From Asterionellopsis glacialis (taxonomy: Eukaryota; Bacillariophyta; Plagiogrammaphyceae; Rhaphoneidales; Asterionellopsidaceae), in contig WKLE02000281.1 of the NCBI GenBank assembly GCA_014885115.2, positions 1 to 27,396 of the forward strand: a DNA stretch of 27,396 nucleotides, in the 5' to 3' direction. Of this stretch, positions 26,901 to 27,396 are shown piece after piece (position 1 is the first letter of the stretch; the number at the start of each line of letters is the position of its first letter). The notes under the pieces were generated by a model that worked only from the letters and a program-made list of their open reading frames with translations, had not been told where the DNA came from and ran no database searches. The translations under genes and the position numbers were made by a program.

Positions 26901-27161
26901 GACGAGCGGCTTCAAAAAAGAATACTTGACACCAATGGATCTCCACATACAAAATGTGTTTTACAAAGCAAAACAATTGGAAATGATATCTGCCGACTTC
27001 GGTTGTTCGAGTCTGCTCTGTTTGTTGTACATATTCATGCTCGAGGTTGTTCGACTTCGAGGAAATTTCAGCAGCGAGCAAAATCTGTCAAAATGCTACT
27101 GACAGTCAACGGAATCACAACCCCTCTTGTCGTCCCATTTGCACCCGTCAAAAGTAATTGA
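23970..27161 (+). CDS. F-box-like protein with disordered N-terminus and candidate bHLH segment
   Basis: A 1063-residue intronless frame. Residues 1-535 are low-complexity Pro/Ser/Thr/Ala/Asn sequence, probably disordered. A helical part follows: ERKKQRAKDARVKLNESIERL (from residue 544) looks like the basic region and first helix of a bHLH. After a loop of about 44 residues, WDRPSFVGAAAVLLQGLN (from 618) looks like the second helix. The bHLH E-box-reading Glu is not present at its usual position. Residues 791-840 (MHLMSSFMDPQSLCQCAVVSKRW, then VWLERCVQRFG, separated by a short stretch) fit the F-box pattern that docks Skp1 in SCF ubiquitin ligases. About 870-1060 is beta-rich with conserved-looking Trp and Leu, and matches nothing I know. 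F-box call moderate, bHLH tentative. It lies downstream of the retinoblastoma-like gene on the same strand. Confidence 0.75.
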   Translation: MGEQIGKNQNPSSPIQQAIQSFDSFDDILCATQIPQESPLSPSIPPPPFLPALTSREYSTTNAVHMEVQENAKISTFNRSINRSNSVSQQRNNGWAPATQHAVDEMLRLSENDFNLTEMFLQSNDRSSANMAYSSTGKVLGSIGDQINTTDEGFIKHQRPDFPLLTPPFGPVSGRDSPHLQPLLSPMEVDEKQALAAPGSVPVTTMLPSQNFQSYYPYGRSLPLPMTKFPSPEGSKPFNPADTDSRPTSVQTPAPAANASKPPPTQSDPLYVAIATAAAIASQQNDTPNDNISVLKNTATTVNSTRTQLPASANATSSTSSTSSSLPGAAVISTGPISNAAPTAASRTITKAAAAEPNVNTVPRKTLPSATVSPTVYSAKPPSVRPPVTVNNNVKSQPIQIQANLKPGQKPPKSAIPVENTKTSNSTTRKPSGVQTSYYRPPTNSTRPLPMPCAPAPSNSIVEATKRRSQFGFGGNHVVPSVPLPPPNAKSNNASTSRTTVNTAPVVPTATTTIRKGGPRQTNKAPLPPLPAPPTAISACAAYERKKQRAKDARVKLNESIERLAVAISLGGTQSKERANQLAAIVPPPPESKLAELRAETMKIIADCEQSSEGAKKWDRPSFVGAAAVLLQGLNSQCDALMRELVELKENNCATPAVVMSTAQTIPEVPPLVQANENTIVSKKESPPTYMISASKGPLPIANTDVVGQRVEHPIISEPGSLAAPPAKRQKVDNVVIPRLENGGEAPVETSAKHAENNQGQQPPALISGSSSPAETMPPQEMLGSPIHQVFATTSTMHLMSSFMDPQSLCQCAVVSKRWVDMHSFRDNGVWLERCVQRFGIVKVRNWKDNDEDNEENKSSQTSKNLYQRMDASNVMPPCQCLIGLMVGECRLPGVASAWVYLVERSNGETLRTVQKKHENSASTAGQSGYTSLPVVELRILIQNIGFSSAAILMKDQSFTVDASTRRKGEEMSEIDWDERLQKRILDTNGSPHTKCVLQSKTIGNDICRLRLFESALFVVHIHARGCSTSRKFQQRAKSVKMLLTVNGITTPLVVPFAPVKSN

Positions 27162-27396
27162 TTGTTGCGTATGAGAAATGACTTACTTGGAAATCCCTAA
27201 CATTTTATGAAATGATGCTACTACAGTACGAAGGGCGCGTGAGAATTGGGGAGAAAGAACAGGCTACTTGGCGTTATACTATTAATTAGTAGGGTAATGA
27301 GCATTTAAAGCTATCAAACGATTGCATCGGTACGCGCATAAAACCATGTAAATTAAATAATGATGATGTAGTTGCTATTGAAGGCATATATTTTTT

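Overview
This window looks like nuclear DNA from a diatom, probably a pennate one; no species call is possible from sequence alone. Three things support this. Short GT-AG introns interrupt compact genes. Plastid presequences carry a diatom-style signal peptide followed by an aromatic residue after the cleavage site (ASA|W in the superoxide dismutase, QAA|F in the DUF1995 protein). The gene set is eukaryotic: a retinoblastoma-like protein, DENN and F-box proteins and a fused fluoride exporter. There are no bacterial operons, CRISPR arrays, recognisable transposons or rRNA genes. A 157-base run of Ns (13435-13591) is an assembly gap.

Layout, left to right. (1) The last 40 codons of an unidentified plus-strand gene. 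(2) A minus-strand, intronless, two-domain fluoride exporter of the CrcB/FEX family, inflated to 1269 residues by disordered insertions. (3) A three-exon plus-strand gene whose spliced product (1152 aa) joins a tripartite DENN module, an ENTH/ANTH-like helical domain and a Pro/Gln-rich tail with DLLGF, NPF and DPF motifs. (4) A minus-strand secreted GH63-type glycosidase. (5) A plus-strand RNase H-fold protein with a complete D-E-D-D set. (6) After the gap, a plastid-targeted DUF1995 protein. (7) A minus-strand membrane-anchored MAPR/cytochrome b5-like heme protein. (8) A four-exon plus-strand Mn-type superoxide dismutase with signal peptide, transit region and twin-arginine thylakoid signal. 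(9) A minus-strand multi-pass membrane protein of unknown function. (10) A plus-strand retinoblastoma-related protein with clear A and B pocket halves. (11) A plus-strand protein with a long disordered N-terminus, a candidate bHLH with an enlarged loop, an F-box-like segment and a C-terminal beta-rich region.

The genes mostly alternate in strand, giving tail-to-tail pairs with short spacers (83-288 bases) and head-to-head pairs with 0.5-0.85 kb shared upstream regions. They do not form one pathway. Loose themes are plastid biology (SOD, DUF1995), membrane traffic and secretion (DENN-ENTH, GH63) and cell-cycle or regulatory control (retinoblastoma-like, bHLH/F-box-like). The observations most worth checking are the DENN-ENTH fusion with endocytic motifs, the bHLH-like plus F-box combination, the tripartite targeting of the Mn-SOD, and the asymmetric pore residues of the fluoride exporter.
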